A DNA stretch of 64,000 nucleotides. Origin: Streptomyces atratus (GTDB lineage: Bacteria; Actinomycetota; Actinomycetes; Streptomycetales; Streptomycetaceae). The translations under genes and the position numbers were made by a program. The notes beneath the pieces were generated by a model. The model was not told the origin of the DNA and ran no database searches. It saw nothing but the letters and a program-made list of their open reading frames with translations. Each line of letters starts with the position of its first letter. Position 1 is the first letter of the stretch. The stretch is from assembly GCF_014648655.1 (NCBI RefSeq), contig NZ_BMRN01000022.1, positions 55,665 through 119,664 on the forward strand, read 5' to 3'. Positions 16,839 to 26,325 of the stretch are shown piece by piece.

Positions 16839-18473
16839 TTGCGCATGTCCAGAGCCACCGCGCTGCTTGTCTGTTCCGCCGTCGTCACGGCCGCCACCGC
16901 CGGCTGTTCCGGCGCGACCAAGTCCCGGTCCGGCGGCGCCAGCGCCTACACCGTCACCCCGAACTCCCCGGCGGCGAAGGGCTCTCTCGACTCCTTCACC
17001 TGGTCGCTGTACGCCGAGCCCTACACGCTCGACTACGCCCTCGCCTACGACTACCCGCCGAACACCGTGCTCGCCAACGTGTGCGAGCAACTGCTGCGGG
17101 TCACCCCCGACATGAAGATCGAACCCGGGCTGGCCGTGAAGTACGCGAACCCGGACCCGAAGACCTGGGTGTACACCCTTCGACCGGATGTGAAGTTCCA
17201 CGACGGATCGACCATGACGGCGGACGACGTGGTCGCCTCCCTCACACGCCACATGGATCCGGCCACCGGATCCCCGTGGGGCTCGTCCTTCAAGAACGTC
17301 GCCTCCATCAAGAAGAGCGGCCCGCTGGAGGTGACGATCCGGCTCAAGAAGCCCGACGTGCTCCTCAACGAACTCATGGCGGCCTCCCCCGGCACCGTCG
17401 AGAGCGCCGCCTTCCTTGCCAAGGCCGGCAAGGACTACGGCGGCCCCAAGGGCAAGGTCAACTGCACCGGCCCCTACGCCCTCGACAGCTGGGCTCAGGG
17501 CGACAGCCTCACCCTGAAGAAGAACACCGCTTACTGGAACCGGTCGCTGACCCCCAAGACCGACACCGTGACATTCACCTTCATCGAGGACTCGTCCGCC
17601 CGCACCAACGCCTTCCTGTCCGGCACGGCCGACGGCGGCTACATGGTGCCCTCCTCCTCCCTCGCCCAGCTGCGCACCGGCTCGAAGGGCACGGTGTACT
17701 TCGGCCCCAACACGGCGGCCTCCGATCTCGCCGTGCTCGACTTCAAGGGCCCGCTCGGAGACCTCAAGGTCCGCCAGGCCCTCTCCATGGCCCTCGACCG
17801 CAAGAGCATCGTCAAGGCTGCCGCCGGCGGCATCGGCATTCCCGCGAAGGCGCCCGCCGCGCGCGGCGCGTGGGCGCTCGCGCCCGAGAAGGCCGACGAT
17901 TACTTCAAGGCGCTGCCCGAGCCCGAGTACGACGTGGCCGGCGCGAAGAAGCTGATCGCCGAGGCCGGTGCCACGGGGCGCAAGATCACCCTCGTCACCA
18001 GCTCGCTCGCACCGGAGATCAGTGTCGTGGCCAACGCCGTCCAGGCCGCCGGCAAGCAGATCGGCCTCGACGTCCAACTGAAGGCAGTCGCCCCGGAGGC
18101 GTACAGCAGCATCTTCGTCGACCCCGGCGCCCGCAAGGGACTTGACCTCGTCATCACCAACGGGTACGACAACACGCCCGACCCGCTGGAGTTCTACCAG
18201 TACCTGCGTACCGGTGACTTCGGCAACTACGGCAACTGGTCCGACGCCGAGTTCGACGCCGCCTTCGACAAGGCGAACGCGGAGCCCGATGCGGCGCGCC
18301 GCGCGGAACTGACCGCCGAACTCCAGCGCATCGCCGTACGCGAACTCCCGATCATCCCGCTGTACGAAGCCCCTTACTCGGTCTTTCTCGGCAACCGGGT
18401 GACGGGTGCCCCGACCGGCATCGCCCAGCTGTACTACCCATGGGCCGCGACGATCGGGGCCGCGCAGCAATGA
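16839..18473 (+). CDS. ABC transporter substrate-binding lipoprotein (family 5)
   Basis: A 544-aa extracellular solute-binding protein of the oligopeptide/dipeptide (SBP_bac_5) type. The N-terminus is a lipoprotein signal (RATALLVCSAVVTAATAGC, lipid-anchor Cys about 23). The family core is visible: EPYTLDYALAYDYPPNTVLA, PDPKTWVYTLRPDVKFHDGS, MTADDVVASL. A TTG at 16839 has the better spacing from GGGGTGGG; an ATG at 16845 is the alternative. It starts a five-gene operon with two permeases and two ATPases joined by 4-bp overlaps. Ligands could be peptides, nickel chelates or amide compounds. The neighbouring amidohydrolases suggest an amide-containing nutrient (inference). Confidence 0.92.
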   Translation: MRMSRATALLVCSAVVTAATAGCSGATKSRSGGASAYTVTPNSPAAKGSLDSFTWSLYAEPYTLDYALAYDYPPNTVLANVCEQLLRVTPDMKIEPGLAVKYANPDPKTWVYTLRPDVKFHDGSTMTADDVVASLTRHMDPATGSPWGSSFKNVASIKKSGPLEVTIRLKKPDVLLNELMAASPGTVESAAFLAKAGKDYGGPKGKVNCTGPYALDSWAQGDSLTLKKNTAYWNRSLTPKTDTVTFTFIEDSSARTNAFLSGTADGGYMVPSSSLAQLRTGSKGTVYFGPNTAASDLAVLDFKGPLGDLKVRQALSMALDRKSIVKAAAGGIGIPAKAPAARGAWALAPEKADDYFKALPEPEYDVAGAKKLIAEAGATGRKITLVTSSLAPEISVVANAVQAAGKQIGLDVQLKAVAPEAYSSIFVDPGARKGLDLVITNGYDNTPDPLEFYQYLRTGDFGNYGNWSDAEFDAAFDKANAEPDAARRAELTAELQRIAVRELPIIPLYEAPYSVFLGNRVTGAPTGIAQLYYPWAATIGAAQQ

Positions 18474-19423
18474 CGCGTTATCTGATGAGCCGCCTCCTCG
18501 GCCTCACGGCGGTGCTGCTCGTCACCTCGTTCGTCGTCTTCGGCACCGTGCATCTCGCGCCGGGCGACCCGGTGACCTTCCTGCTCCACGGCCGCCCCGC
18601 GACCCCGGAAGCGGTCGAGGCGCTGCGCGCCCAGTACCACTTGGACGACCCGCTGCCGGTCCAGTACGCGAAGTGGCTCGGCGGCGTCCTGCACGGCGAC
18701 TTCGGCCGCTCCACCCAGTTCCACCAGGACGTCGGCTCCCTCATCGCCTCCCGTCTGCCGGGCACCGCGCTGCTCGTCGGGTACTCGGCGCTGCTGGTCG
18801 CCGTCCTCGGCGTGACGGGCGGCATCCTGGCCGCCCTGCGCCCCGGGGCGGTGGACCGCGCCGTGCTCCTCGGCACCGGCGTCGCCACGGCCACTCCCTC
18901 GTTCGTCAGCGCCATCGCGCTCATCTCGCTCTTCTCCGTCCAACTGGGCTGGTTTCCCGGGCCCGGTGGCACCCCCGAGAGCCTCGGCGACCGCCTCTAC
19001 CATCTGACGCTGCCCGCCTTCGCCCTGGCGATCACGTTCGCCGGACTGCTGGCCCGGGTCACCCGGTCGGCGATGCTCGACGAACTCGGGCGCGAACACG
19101 TCGAGGTGGCGCGTGCCCGTGGTGTCGCGAGAGGCGCCGTGGTCCGCCGGCATGTGCTGCGCAACGCGCTGGGCCCCATCGTCACCGTCGGCGGCACCAT
19201 GCTCGCCGGCCTGCTGATCAGCACCTCGATCGTCGAAACCGCGTTCAACGTGTCCGGTATCGGCTCCCTGCTGGTGCAGGCGGTGACGGCCAAGGACTTC
19301 GCCGTCGTTCAGGCGATCACCCTGCTCAGCGTGGCGGCGTTCGTCGTCGTCAACCTGATCGTCGATCTGCTCGTGCCGGTTATCGATCCCCGGCTGTCCC
19401 TCTACGGGGAGGCTTCCCGATGA
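18470..19423 (+). CDS. ABC transporter permease, DppB/OppB type
   Basis: A 317-aa integral membrane permease with about six helices. The start ATG overlaps the binding-protein stop (ATGA). Family signs: MTRYLMSRLLGLTAVLLVTS first helix, LAPGDPV after it, the DDPLPVQYAKWLGGVLHGDFG periplasmic segment, and the EAA-loop region EVARARGVARGAVVRRHVLRNAL that contacts the ATPase. Forms the inner-membrane channel with the next gene product. Confidence 0.92.
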   Translation: MTRYLMSRLLGLTAVLLVTSFVVFGTVHLAPGDPVTFLLHGRPATPEAVEALRAQYHLDDPLPVQYAKWLGGVLHGDFGRSTQFHQDVGSLIASRLPGTALLVGYSALLVAVLGVTGGILAALRPGAVDRAVLLGTGVATATPSFVSAIALISLFSVQLGWFPGPGGTPESLGDRLYHLTLPAFALAITFAGLLARVTRSAMLDELGREHVEVARARGVARGAVVRRHVLRNALGPIVTVGGTMLAGLLISTSIVETAFNVSGIGSLLVQAVTAKDFAVVQAITLLSVAAFVVVNLIVDLLVPVIDPRLSLYGEASR

Positions 19424-20307
19424 CCACCACCGTCTCCCCCGCGCCCCCCTCCTCGGGTGCGCTGCGCCGCCGCCGGGGCCTGGGCGGACTGCGGGTTCTC
19501 GGCCAGGGCCCACTGTTCACGGCCGGCGTCGTCGTGCTCGCGGTGCTCGTCCTGATCGCCGTCCTTGCCCCCGTGCTCGCACCGTACGACCCCGACGTGC
19601 TCGACCTGTCGGCGAGCCTGACGGGCACCAGCGGTGACCATCTCCTCGGTACCGACCAGTCGGGCCGCGACATCCTGTCGAGGCTCATCCACGGCGCGCG
19701 CACGGGCCTGCTCGGACCGCTCCTCGTGGTCGGCGTCTCGACCCTCCTCGGCACGCTCATCGGCATGGTCGCCGCCTGGCGCGGTGGCTGGGCCGATGCC
19801 CTGCTGTCCCGGTCGATGGACCTGGCCTTCGCGATCCCCGGACTGCTGCTGGCCATCCTCCTGGTAGCTGTCCTCGGCTCGGGCATGGCCGCGCCCGTGA
19901 TCGCCATGGCCGTGGCCTACACCCCGTACGTCGGACGCCTGGTCCGAGGTATCGCCCGCCAGGAGAAGGCCCGCGCCTACATCGAGTCCTACCGCGTGCA
20001 GGGCTGGTCGGGCTGGACGATCTGCCTGCGTCATCTGCTGCCGAACATCGCACCGACGGTGTTCGCGCAGTCCGCGATGAACTTCGGCTACGTACTGATG
20101 GATCTCGCCGCGCTGTCCTTCCTCGGGTTCGGGGTGCAGCCGCCCACGGCGGACTGGGGAGCCATGATCAACGAAGGCCAGTCGGCGATCCAGCAGGGGG
20201 CGATGCTGCCCGCGCTCGCGCCGTCCGCGTGCATCGTCCTAGCCGTGGTCGCCTTCGGCATCGTCGGCGAGGGGCTCGCCGACCGAATCGCGAAGCGGGA
20301 GCGGTGA
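19420..20307 (+). CDS. ABC transporter permease, DppC/OppC type
   Basis: A 295-aa second permease, overlapping the first by 4 bp. It has a Pro/Arg-rich cytosolic N-terminus, a first helix with LAPVLAPYDP after it, the HLLGTDQSGRDILSRLIHGAR block typical of DppC/OppC, and an EAA loop (AYIESYRVQGWSGWTICLRH) followed by LLPNIAPTV. About six membrane helices. Confidence 0.92.
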   Translation: MTTTVSPAPPSSGALRRRRGLGGLRVLGQGPLFTAGVVVLAVLVLIAVLAPVLAPYDPDVLDLSASLTGTSGDHLLGTDQSGRDILSRLIHGARTGLLGPLLVVGVSTLLGTLIGMVAAWRGGWADALLSRSMDLAFAIPGLLLAILLVAVLGSGMAAPVIAMAVAYTPYVGRLVRGIARQEKARAYIESYRVQGWSGWTICLRHLLPNIAPTVFAQSAMNFGYVLMDLAALSFLGFGVQPPTADWGAMINEGQSAIQQGAMLPALAPSACIVLAVVAFGIVGEGLADRIAKRER

Positions 20308-20312
20308 GTGCC

Positions 20313-21293
20313 ATGACCGAGTATGAAACCCCCGCGCTGGAGATCGACGGACTCGGCGTCCGTCTGCCCGGCGAGCAGGCGGCCCGGCCCATCCTCGACG
20401 GCGTCACGCTGCGAGTCCGGGCCGGCGAGACCGTCGGCCTGGTCGGCGAGTCCGGCTCGGGCAAGTCGGTCGCGTGCCGCAGCGTGCTCGGGCTGCTGCC
20501 GCCTCGGGCGCGAACGAGTGGTGAGGTGCAGGTCGCGGGCCGCGACGTCCTGGCCATGAACCGCGCCGAACTGGCCGGGCTGCGTGCCGGACAGGTCGCG
20601 ATGATCTTCCAGGACCCGCGCGCGTCCGTGAACCCGCTGCGCCGCGTAGGCGACTTCCTCACCGAGGGACTGCGCGGGGCGGGCACCCCCGCCGCCGCGG
20701 CCGAGAACCGGGCCGAGGAACTCCTCGACGCGGTGGGCATCCGCGATCCGCGGGGCGCGCTGCGCCGCTACCCTCACCAGTTCTCGGGCGGGATGCTCCA
20801 GCGTGTGGTCATTGCGGCTGCCCTCGCGGGCGAGCCCGCTCTGCTGGTCGCCGACGAGCCGACCACGGCCCTCGATGTCACCACCCAGGCGGAGATCATC
20901 GCGATCCTCACCCGCCTCCAGGCCGCACGCGGCACCGGAATGCTCTTCGTCACCCACGACCTCGAACTGGCCTCGGCGATCTGCGACCGCGTGTACGTCA
21001 TGTACGCGGGCCGGATCGTCGAAACCAACGGCACCGACGCGCTGTTCGACCGTCCACGCCACCCGTACACGGCGGGACTCCTCGCCTGCACGCCCCATAT
21101 CGAGGCCGCAGCCGCCGCCCCACGCCCCATCCCGGGCCGACCAGTCTCCCTCGCCGAGGCCCCACCGGGGTGCGCCTTCGCAGCGCGCTGCGCCCATGCG
21201 CAGCCGCGTTGTTCCGAGGAGACGCCCGAACTTGCGCACCACGGCGACGGACTCGCCGCGTGCCACCGCGCCGATGAAGGGATCAAACTGTGA
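20313..21293 (+). CDS. ABC transporter ATP-binding protein, DppD/OppD type
   Basis: A 326-aa ATPase. Walker A GESGSGKS, signature FSGGMLQR and Walker B LLVADEPTTALDV are intact, and the C-terminal oligopeptide/dipeptide extension with its Cys pattern (CAFAARCAHAQPRC) follows. An ATG at 20313 is preferred over the in-frame GTG at 20304 because GGAG lies 11 nt before the ATG but too close to the GTG. It energises the importer with the next gene product. Confidence 0.92.
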   Translation: MTEYETPALEIDGLGVRLPGEQAARPILDGVTLRVRAGETVGLVGESGSGKSVACRSVLGLLPPRARTSGEVQVAGRDVLAMNRAELAGLRAGQVAMIFQDPRASVNPLRRVGDFLTEGLRGAGTPAAAAENRAEELLDAVGIRDPRGALRRYPHQFSGGMLQRVVIAAALAGEPALLVADEPTTALDVTTQAEIIAILTRLQAARGTGMLFVTHDLELASAICDRVYVMYAGRIVETNGTDALFDRPRHPYTAGLLACTPHIEAAAAAPRPIPGRPVSLAEAPPGCAFAARCAHAQPRCSEETPELAHHGDGLAACHRADEGIKL

Positions 21294-22102
21294 CCGGGGC
21301 GACCGAGGAACTCGTCGTTCAGAGGCTGCGCAAGCGGTACGGAGACCACACGGCGGTCAAGGACGTGTCCTTCACCCTGCCGCCGGGCTCCTCTCTCGGC
21401 ATCGTCGGCGAATCCGGCAGCGGCAAGACCACGACGGTGCGGATGCTCGTCGGCCTGGAGCGCCCCGACGGCGGCACCATCCGCATCGGTGGACGTGACC
21501 GCTCTGCGCCGGCCAGGGGCAGAGCCGAGCGACTCGCCCGCGCACGCGAGATCCAGATGGTCTTCCAGGATCCGTACCTGTCCCTCGATCCGCGGGTGAC
21601 CGTGGGCCAGTGCGTCGAGGAGGTCCTGCGCCTCCACTTCCCGATGGAGACGACGGCCCGGCGGGAGCGCGTCGCCGAACTCCTCGACCAGGTCGGGCTC
21701 GGCGAACGGGAGGCGGCCGCCCTGCCCGGCAAGCTGTCCGGCGGCCAGCGCCAGCGCGTGGCGATCGCCCGCGCGCTGGCCGCCGAACCGCGCGTCCTCG
21801 TCCTCGACGAGGCCGTGGCGGCCTTGGACGTGTCCATTCAGGCGCAGGTCCTCGAACTCCTGGGCACCATCCGGCGCGAGGTCGGCATCGGCTTCCTCTT
21901 CGTCACCCATGACCTCGCCGTCGTCCGACACATCACCGACGAGGTGATGGTCCTCAGGGAGGGACAGGTGGTGGAGGCGGGCCCCACGGCCGGGATCCTG
22001 GACGCGCCTCACCACCCCTACACACGTCTGCTGCTCAGCTCCGTCCCCCGACGCGGCTGGAACCCCGGCGACGCCGCGGCTGCCCGCCGCTCCCTCGGTT
22101 GA
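21290..22102 (+). CDS. ABC transporter ATP-binding protein, DppF/OppF type
   Basis: A 270-aa ATPase; the GTG start overlaps the upstream stop (GTGA). Walker A GESGSGKT, signature LSGGQRQRVAIARAL and Walker B VLVLDEAVAALDV are present. The usual DEPTSALD is DEAVAALD here, a mild variant. It is the last gene of the importer operon and somewhat short because the C-terminal Cys-rich extension is missing. No clear terminator follows. Confidence 0.9.
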   Translation: MTGATEELVVQRLRKRYGDHTAVKDVSFTLPPGSSLGIVGESGSGKTTTVRMLVGLERPDGGTIRIGGRDRSAPARGRAERLARAREIQMVFQDPYLSLDPRVTVGQCVEEVLRLHFPMETTARRERVAELLDQVGLGEREAAALPGKLSGGQRQRVAIARALAAEPRVLVLDEAVAALDVSIQAQVLELLGTIRREVGIGFLFVTHDLAVVRHITDEVMVLREGQVVEAGPTAGILDAPHHPYTRLLLSSVPRRGWNPGDAAAARRSLG

Positions 22103-22312
22103 CCAACCCGATCCGAACCCCCCGGACACCGCGGCGTCCCTCGCCTTCCTGCCGAAGGGCCCGGAGGCCCTCGGCCTGGGCGCGGCCGGCCAGCTCGTCG
22201 ATGCGTCGGTCATTCATGCGCCTGCCGCCCCGCCTTGTGACCTCTGATCATGTTGTGCCCGGACCACACGACGGTTCGGGCACACAGTCGTCCGTCTCCC
22301 ACGCTGGGGCGA

Positions 22313-22660
22313 ATGTCTACCGGCGATTGCGACACACGCGACCCACCGGCGATCGGATCACCCGGCTCGGCCGGACGCGAGCGCGAACTCGCCGCCTTGA
22401 GAGCGGCGTTGTCCGGACCGCCGGTGGTCGTGCTGATCGAGGGTTTGGCCGGGATCGGTAAGAGCCGACTGGTCCAGGAGCTGGTCGCGGCGCAGGCCCC
22501 GGCCCGGCAGCGGGTGCTGTCGACGGCCTGCCCCGCTGTTCGACAGCCTTTCCACGCTCGGGCCGGTGGTGGGTGCGATCCGACCGGCACCGGAGGACGT
22601 CGCCGGGCATCCATCCAGTCTTGGGCAAGTGGCACTGCGGACGCCGGAGGTGAATGACCT
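22313..22660 (+). pseudogene. 5' remnant of a LuxR/AAA-ATPase regulator
   Basis: The frame begins MSTGDCDTRD and soon reads GRERELAALRAALSGPP and VVLIEGLAGIGKSRLVQELV, a Walker A region as in large LAL-type LuxR regulators. Near 22530 the reading shifts: the continuation PLFDSLSTLGPVVGAIRPAP is found in another frame and then ends. It is a truncated, frameshifted gene with no HTH end in the window. An 8-bp inverted repeat (TGTGCCCG 22254-22261, CGGGCACA 22277-22284) lies just before it. Nothing else was identified in 22103-22779. Confidence 0.6.
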
Positions 22661-22779
22661 CCGCCGGCCGCACGGCCGCGTAGTACATACCGACGTCACG
22701 GTTGATGAGGTGCACCGCTGGGCGACTGGTCTGGGCGCTCTCCCGTCGTGATGCGCGGAGGCGCGACGCGACGCAGGCG

Positions 22780-24165
22780 TCAGCGGTGGAAGGCGGAGCC
22801 GAAGCGTGCTCCGGGCACGGGCGCGGCAAGCATGCGCGGTCCGAAGCTCACCGACCTGGTCGCGGTGACACCGGAGGCGGTGCCGGGGAAGACCCACACG
22901 GCCCCGGAACCGCTGTTCTCCGCCGGTGCCGAGACGGCGACGTACCCGCCGACGACGGAGGTGCGGCTGCCGAACCGGTCACCGTTCTCCGCCGTGCCGG
23001 GCACCCCGGCCGTGTTCTGGCTGAGGACCTGGACCCTGGTGCCGACGAGACCCGTCGCGCTCCCCCTGAGGATGGCGAAGGTGCCGGCGTCGGTCCGGCC
23101 GGCGTGGTCCTCGCCGGGGATACCGGTGACGACGTCGGCGTAACCGTCGCCGGTGACGTCGCCGACGGAGACGTCGGTACCGAAGCGGTCGCCGCTCTCC
23201 CCTGTCCCGGGGACGCCGGGGGTGTTCTGGCCGATCAGTGTGGCCCGCGGCGCGAGCCCGCCCGCCGTGCCCCGCACCACGCCCACGAGACCGCCGCCCG
23301 CCGCCGTGCTGCGGCCGAAGACGACATCCTGCCGACCGTCGCCGTCGATGTCGCCGAGGGCGATGCTGTCCGCGGACACCGTGTCGGGGTGGGCGATGAA
23401 CGCCCCTGCCACCAGGCCGTCCTCGGTGCCCTTCAGCAGTTGCAGATGGGGCGGCGGGATCGCCCCTCCGTCGTCCGAGTCCCACGAACCGCTGCTGACC
23501 ACCAGGTCGGTTGTGCCGTCGCCGTCCACATCGCCCGCTTCCATCGCGTAGACACGGACGTCCAGGTCGACGAGGGGGCCGGTGCGAGCCGGACCACCAT
23601 GACGGCTGAAGGGCCCGTACCGCATCTGATAGGCCGTCGCCAGGTCCAGGTTCCCGTCCCCGTCGAAGTCACCGGCCCGGGTCTCCGCCCCGCCCTGGCC
23701 GACGTCGGTGGCGGTGGCAAGCCCGCCCACACCTCCCCACAGGACGGTTTGCCGCCCGACGTCACGCGCGCTGCCGATGTCCTCGCCCGGGGTTCCGACA
23801 ACCAGGTCGGTGAAACCGTCACCGTCCAGGTCGGCCGCCGTCAGGTGGCTGCCGAAGCGGTCACCCGTCTCCGCCGTGCCGGGTATCCCGTAGCGGTCCT
23901 GGCTGATCACCTGGCGCTTGACGCCGTTGGGGCCCTCGGCCATGCCGTAGACGACGGCGAAGTACCCGGCGCCGGACTTGCCGTTGACCGTGCCGCCCGG
24001 AGCGGCGACCGCCACGTCGGTGTATCCGTCACCGTCGAAGTCCGCCCGCACGGACGCCGCGGCGTCGACGGCGAGGGCGCCCGCAGGGGTGTCTTCGGCG
24101 TAGGACACCGCGGGGGCCGCCCCCGTCATGGCGATGACGGCGGCGACGACAGCGGCGGCAGCCAT
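22780..24165 (-). CDS. secreted FG-GAP/VCBS repeat protein
   Basis: A 461-aa exported protein. The ATG at 24165 with CGGAGA upstream is chosen over a TTG at 24186. A Sec signal (MAAAAVVAAVIAMTGAAPAVSYA) leads into FG-GAP repeats: at least six calcium-loop motifs of the DxDGDGxxD type (for example DFDGDGYTDVAV, DLDGDGFTDLVV, DVDGDGTTDLVV, DVTGDGYADVVT), many followed by GTPG or GIPGED. These build an integrin-alpha-like beta-propeller that binds Ca2+ and mediates protein or carbohydrate contacts outside the cell. No catalytic domain is attached. Function unknown. Confidence 0.88.
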   Translation of the reverse strand: MAAAAVVAAVIAMTGAAPAVSYAEDTPAGALAVDAAASVRADFDGDGYTDVAVAAPGGTVNGKSGAGYFAVVYGMAEGPNGVKRQVISQDRYGIPGTAETGDRFGSHLTAADLDGDGFTDLVVGTPGEDIGSARDVGRQTVLWGGVGGLATATDVGQGGAETRAGDFDGDGNLDLATAYQMRYGPFSRHGGPARTGPLVDLDVRVYAMEAGDVDGDGTTDLVVSSGSWDSDDGGAIPPPHLQLLKGTEDGLVAGAFIAHPDTVSADSIALGDIDGDGRQDVVFGRSTAAGGGLVGVVRGTAGGLAPRATLIGQNTPGVPGTGESGDRFGTDVSVGDVTGDGYADVVTGIPGEDHAGRTDAGTFAILRGSATGLVGTRVQVLSQNTAGVPGTAENGDRFGSRTSVVGGYVAVSAPAENSGSGAVWVFPGTASGVTATRSVSFGPRMLAAPVPGARFGSAFHR

Positions 24166-24346
24166 ATTGAATCTCCGTGAGGACAAGGCAAACCCCTTAG
24201 GACGGCGAGCAGGTGGCCGCGCTTCTCATCTCAAGCGCTCGGCAACCAACAAGACCCGCACAGGGCGCCAAGGGTTGTACGCCGTCCCCCTCACAACTCG
24301 AAAACACCCCTGTGACCAGGAGAAAGGGCGAAACACTGCTGCAGCA

Positions 24347-25255
24347 CTAGAGGCGCGGCGCCCCGGTCACCGACATCACCAGCGAGTACAGGGAGGTGGT
24401 GGCCGTGATGAACAGGCGGTTGTTCTTCGGGCCACCGAAGGCGATGTTGGAGACGGACTCGGGCACGCGCAGCCGGCCGATGAGGGTGCCGTCGGGGTCG
24501 TAGCAGTGGACGCCGTCGTCCAGGGCGGCGGCCCACAGGCGGCCTTCGTCGTCGAAGCGGATGTTGTCGAAGCGGACTTCACCGCGGCCCTCGGCGAAGA
24601 CCTTCCCGTCGCAGAGCGTGCCGTCCTCGCGGATGTCGAACATGTGGATCCGGGCAGTCCGCGAGTCGGAGACGTACAGCCGCATCTCGTCGGGGGACAG
24701 GATGACGCCGTTGGGTCCTGCGAACCCGTCGGCGGCGAGGTGCACGTCCCCCGTCGCGGGGTCGATCCGGTACACATTGCACTCGCCGATCTCGGACTCG
24801 GCGCGATGGCCCTCGTAGTCGCTGTTGATGCCGAAGTCCGGGTCGGAGAACCAAATCGTGCCGTCGGAGCGTACGACGGAGTCGTTCGGACTGTTGAGCC
24901 GCTTGCCGGCGTACCGGTCGGCCAGGACGGTCACGGTCCCGTCGGGCTCGGTGCGGGTGACGCGACGGTTGCCCTGCTCGCAGGTGACCAGGCGGCCCTG
25001 CCGGTCGAGGGTGTTGCCGTTGCTGTGGCCGGCCGGGGTGCGGAAGACGCCGACCGTGCCGGTGGCCTCGTCCCAGCGCAGGATGCGGTCGTTCGGGATG
25101 TCGCTCCAGATCAGCTGGCGCCAGGCGGGGAGGTACAGGGGGCCCTCGGCCCAGCGGCAACCGTCGTGCAGAACCTCCAGCCTGCTGTCGCCGTTCGCAC
25201 AGCGTCCGGTGCGGAAGCGGTCGTCCAGGATCTCGTACAGCCCGTCGGCAGGCAT
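24347..25255 (-). CDS. SMP-30/gluconolactonase family lactonase
   Basis: A 302-aa six-bladed beta-propeller hydrolase. Early metal-ligand Glu in CRWAEGPLYLP, Asn in AGHSNGNTLDRQGRL, the NSPNDSVVRSDGTIWFSDPDFG blade and the DSRTARIHMF segment are the SMP-30 hallmarks. Relatives open sugar lactones using Ca2+ or Zn2+. GAGAGGA lies before the ATG. It is divergent from an Lrp/AsnC regulator across 75 bp, which probably controls it. Confidence 0.9.
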   Translation of the reverse strand: MPADGLYEILDDRFRTGRCANGDSRLEVLHDGCRWAEGPLYLPAWRQLIWSDIPNDRILRWDEATGTVGVFRTPAGHSNGNTLDRQGRLVTCEQGNRRVTRTEPDGTVTVLADRYAGKRLNSPNDSVVRSDGTIWFSDPDFGINSDYEGHRAESEIGECNVYRIDPATGDVHLAADGFAGPNGVILSPDEMRLYVSDSRTARIHMFDIREDGTLCDGKVFAEGRGEVRFDNIRFDDEGRLWAAALDDGVHCYDPDGTLIGRLRVPESVSNIAFGGPKNNRLFITATTSLYSLVMSVTGAPRL

Positions 25256-25330
25256 GGCGTCCTCTCGGAGGAAGTGGCCAGATGTGATTCAACGTAACAC
25301 GCATACAACCGAACAAGATATGGTTATCGC

Positions 25331-25834
25331 ATGAAACCAGTGGACGACATCGACCGACAACTGATCGCGCTGCTCCAGCAGGACGCCACCCAGTCGTACG
25401 CCGCACTGGGCAAGGCGGTCGGCCTGTCGGCGGGCGCCGCGCACGAGCGCGTGCGCAAGCTGCGCGGACAGGGGGTCATCCGGGCCACGACGGTCGACGT
25501 CGACCCCGCGGCACTCGACCGCGGGGTTCTCGCCTTCGTGCTGGTCGACTCGACGGCGTGGATGGGCGACCGGGCCGAGGACTTCGCCGCCGTCCCGGAG
25601 ATCCAGGAGGCGCACGTCATTGCCGGCAGCGCGGCCGTCCTCGTAAAGGTGCGCACCTCGACCACCGAGCGGCTCCAGGACGTGTTGCGCCGCCTGTACG
25701 CGATCGACGGGGTCAGCGGGACGCAGGCAACGGTGGTTCTGGAAACCTTCTTCGAGCGGCCGTTGGACGCCGGTCAGGCCTTGCCTCTCGGATCAGCCCG
25801 ACTCGGAGGGGTGACACCTGCGCGGCGCCGGTGA
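25331..25834 (+). CDS. Lrp/AsnC-family transcriptional regulator
   Basis: A 167-aa regulator: N-terminal HTH (DIDRQLIALLQQDATQSYAA, LGKAVGLSAGAAHERVRKLR) and a C-terminal RAM ligand-sensing domain (AFVLVDSTAW, EIQEAHVIAGSAAVLVKV). Such proteins bind amino acids or related metabolites. It is divergent from the SMP-30 lactonase; the shared AT-rich gap 25256-25330 (GTAACACGCATACAACC and nearby) probably holds its operator. Confidence 0.92.
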   Translation: MKPVDDIDRQLIALLQQDATQSYAALGKAVGLSAGAAHERVRKLRGQGVIRATTVDVDPAALDRGVLAFVLVDSTAWMGDRAEDFAAVPEIQEAHVIAGSAAVLVKVRTSTTERLQDVLRRLYAIDGVSGTQATVVLETFFERPLDAGQALPLGSARLGGVTPARRR

Positions 25835-26169
25835 GACCCGCGGCCCGGAGTGATCCGACAGTCACGGCCCAAGAAATCGCCGAGAATCAACATGCGGGTT
25901 TGATCTTCCTCGGGGGTTGGCTGCTGTACTTGCCGAGGTGGGCGGCCACGTCCGTCGGGGTGCGGAATCTGGCGGTCGAGGGCGGGATCGCGTGCTCGGC
26001 CAGTAGCCGCCGTCCTGCGCCCGCGAGGGCAGGGCGAGGTTTTGACCTGCGGTGCCACAGTTGAGCGGGAAAGGTCGGCAGTCGGTGCCCGGCCCAACCG
26101 TAGGCAGCCGTCACTAGGATGTTCATCGCGGAAGTCCACTGGTCGGCTCGAGGTGTCATGCCCCTGCAG

Positions 26170-26325
26170 ATGAAGTTGAGCGCGATAACACTCGACTGCC
26201 CTGATTCGTTGGCTCTGGCGGCTTTCCATCAGCAGGCCACCGGCCTCGAACCCCACCCGAAGTCGAACGCCGACTTCGCGGTGCCTGCACAAGACCGGAA
26301 CTCTCCGGAACTCATCCACACATGA
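26170..26325 (+). pseudogene. 5' fragment of a VOC/glyoxalase-like protein
   Basis: The frame MKLSAITLDCPDSLALAAFH, then QQATGLEPHPKSNADFA, is the standard opening of Streptomyces VOC-fold proteins (DCPDPxALAAFYxxxTG). It then runs into unrelated sequence and stops, so only the first beta-alpha-beta unit remains. The rest of 25835-26537 contains no gene I can support. Confidence 0.5.

Noticed and set aside
15621..18470. 949-codon minus-strand frame across the LacI gene and the binding-protein gene
   Set aside because: Low-complexity shadow frame crossing two recognisable genes and their promoter.
22035..22217. 60-aa minus-strand frame after the ABC ATPase
   Set aside because: No ribosome site, overlaps the ATPase end, no recognisable motif.
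22254..22284. 8-bp inverted repeat TGTGCCCG/CGGGCACA as an operator
   Set aside because: It precedes only a pseudogene and has no second copy in the window that I could see.
25887..26159. 90-aa minus-strand frame ending TDVAAHLGKYSSQPPRKIKP
   Set aside because: The C-terminal part looks somewhat protein-like but there is no supported start or family; left unannotated.
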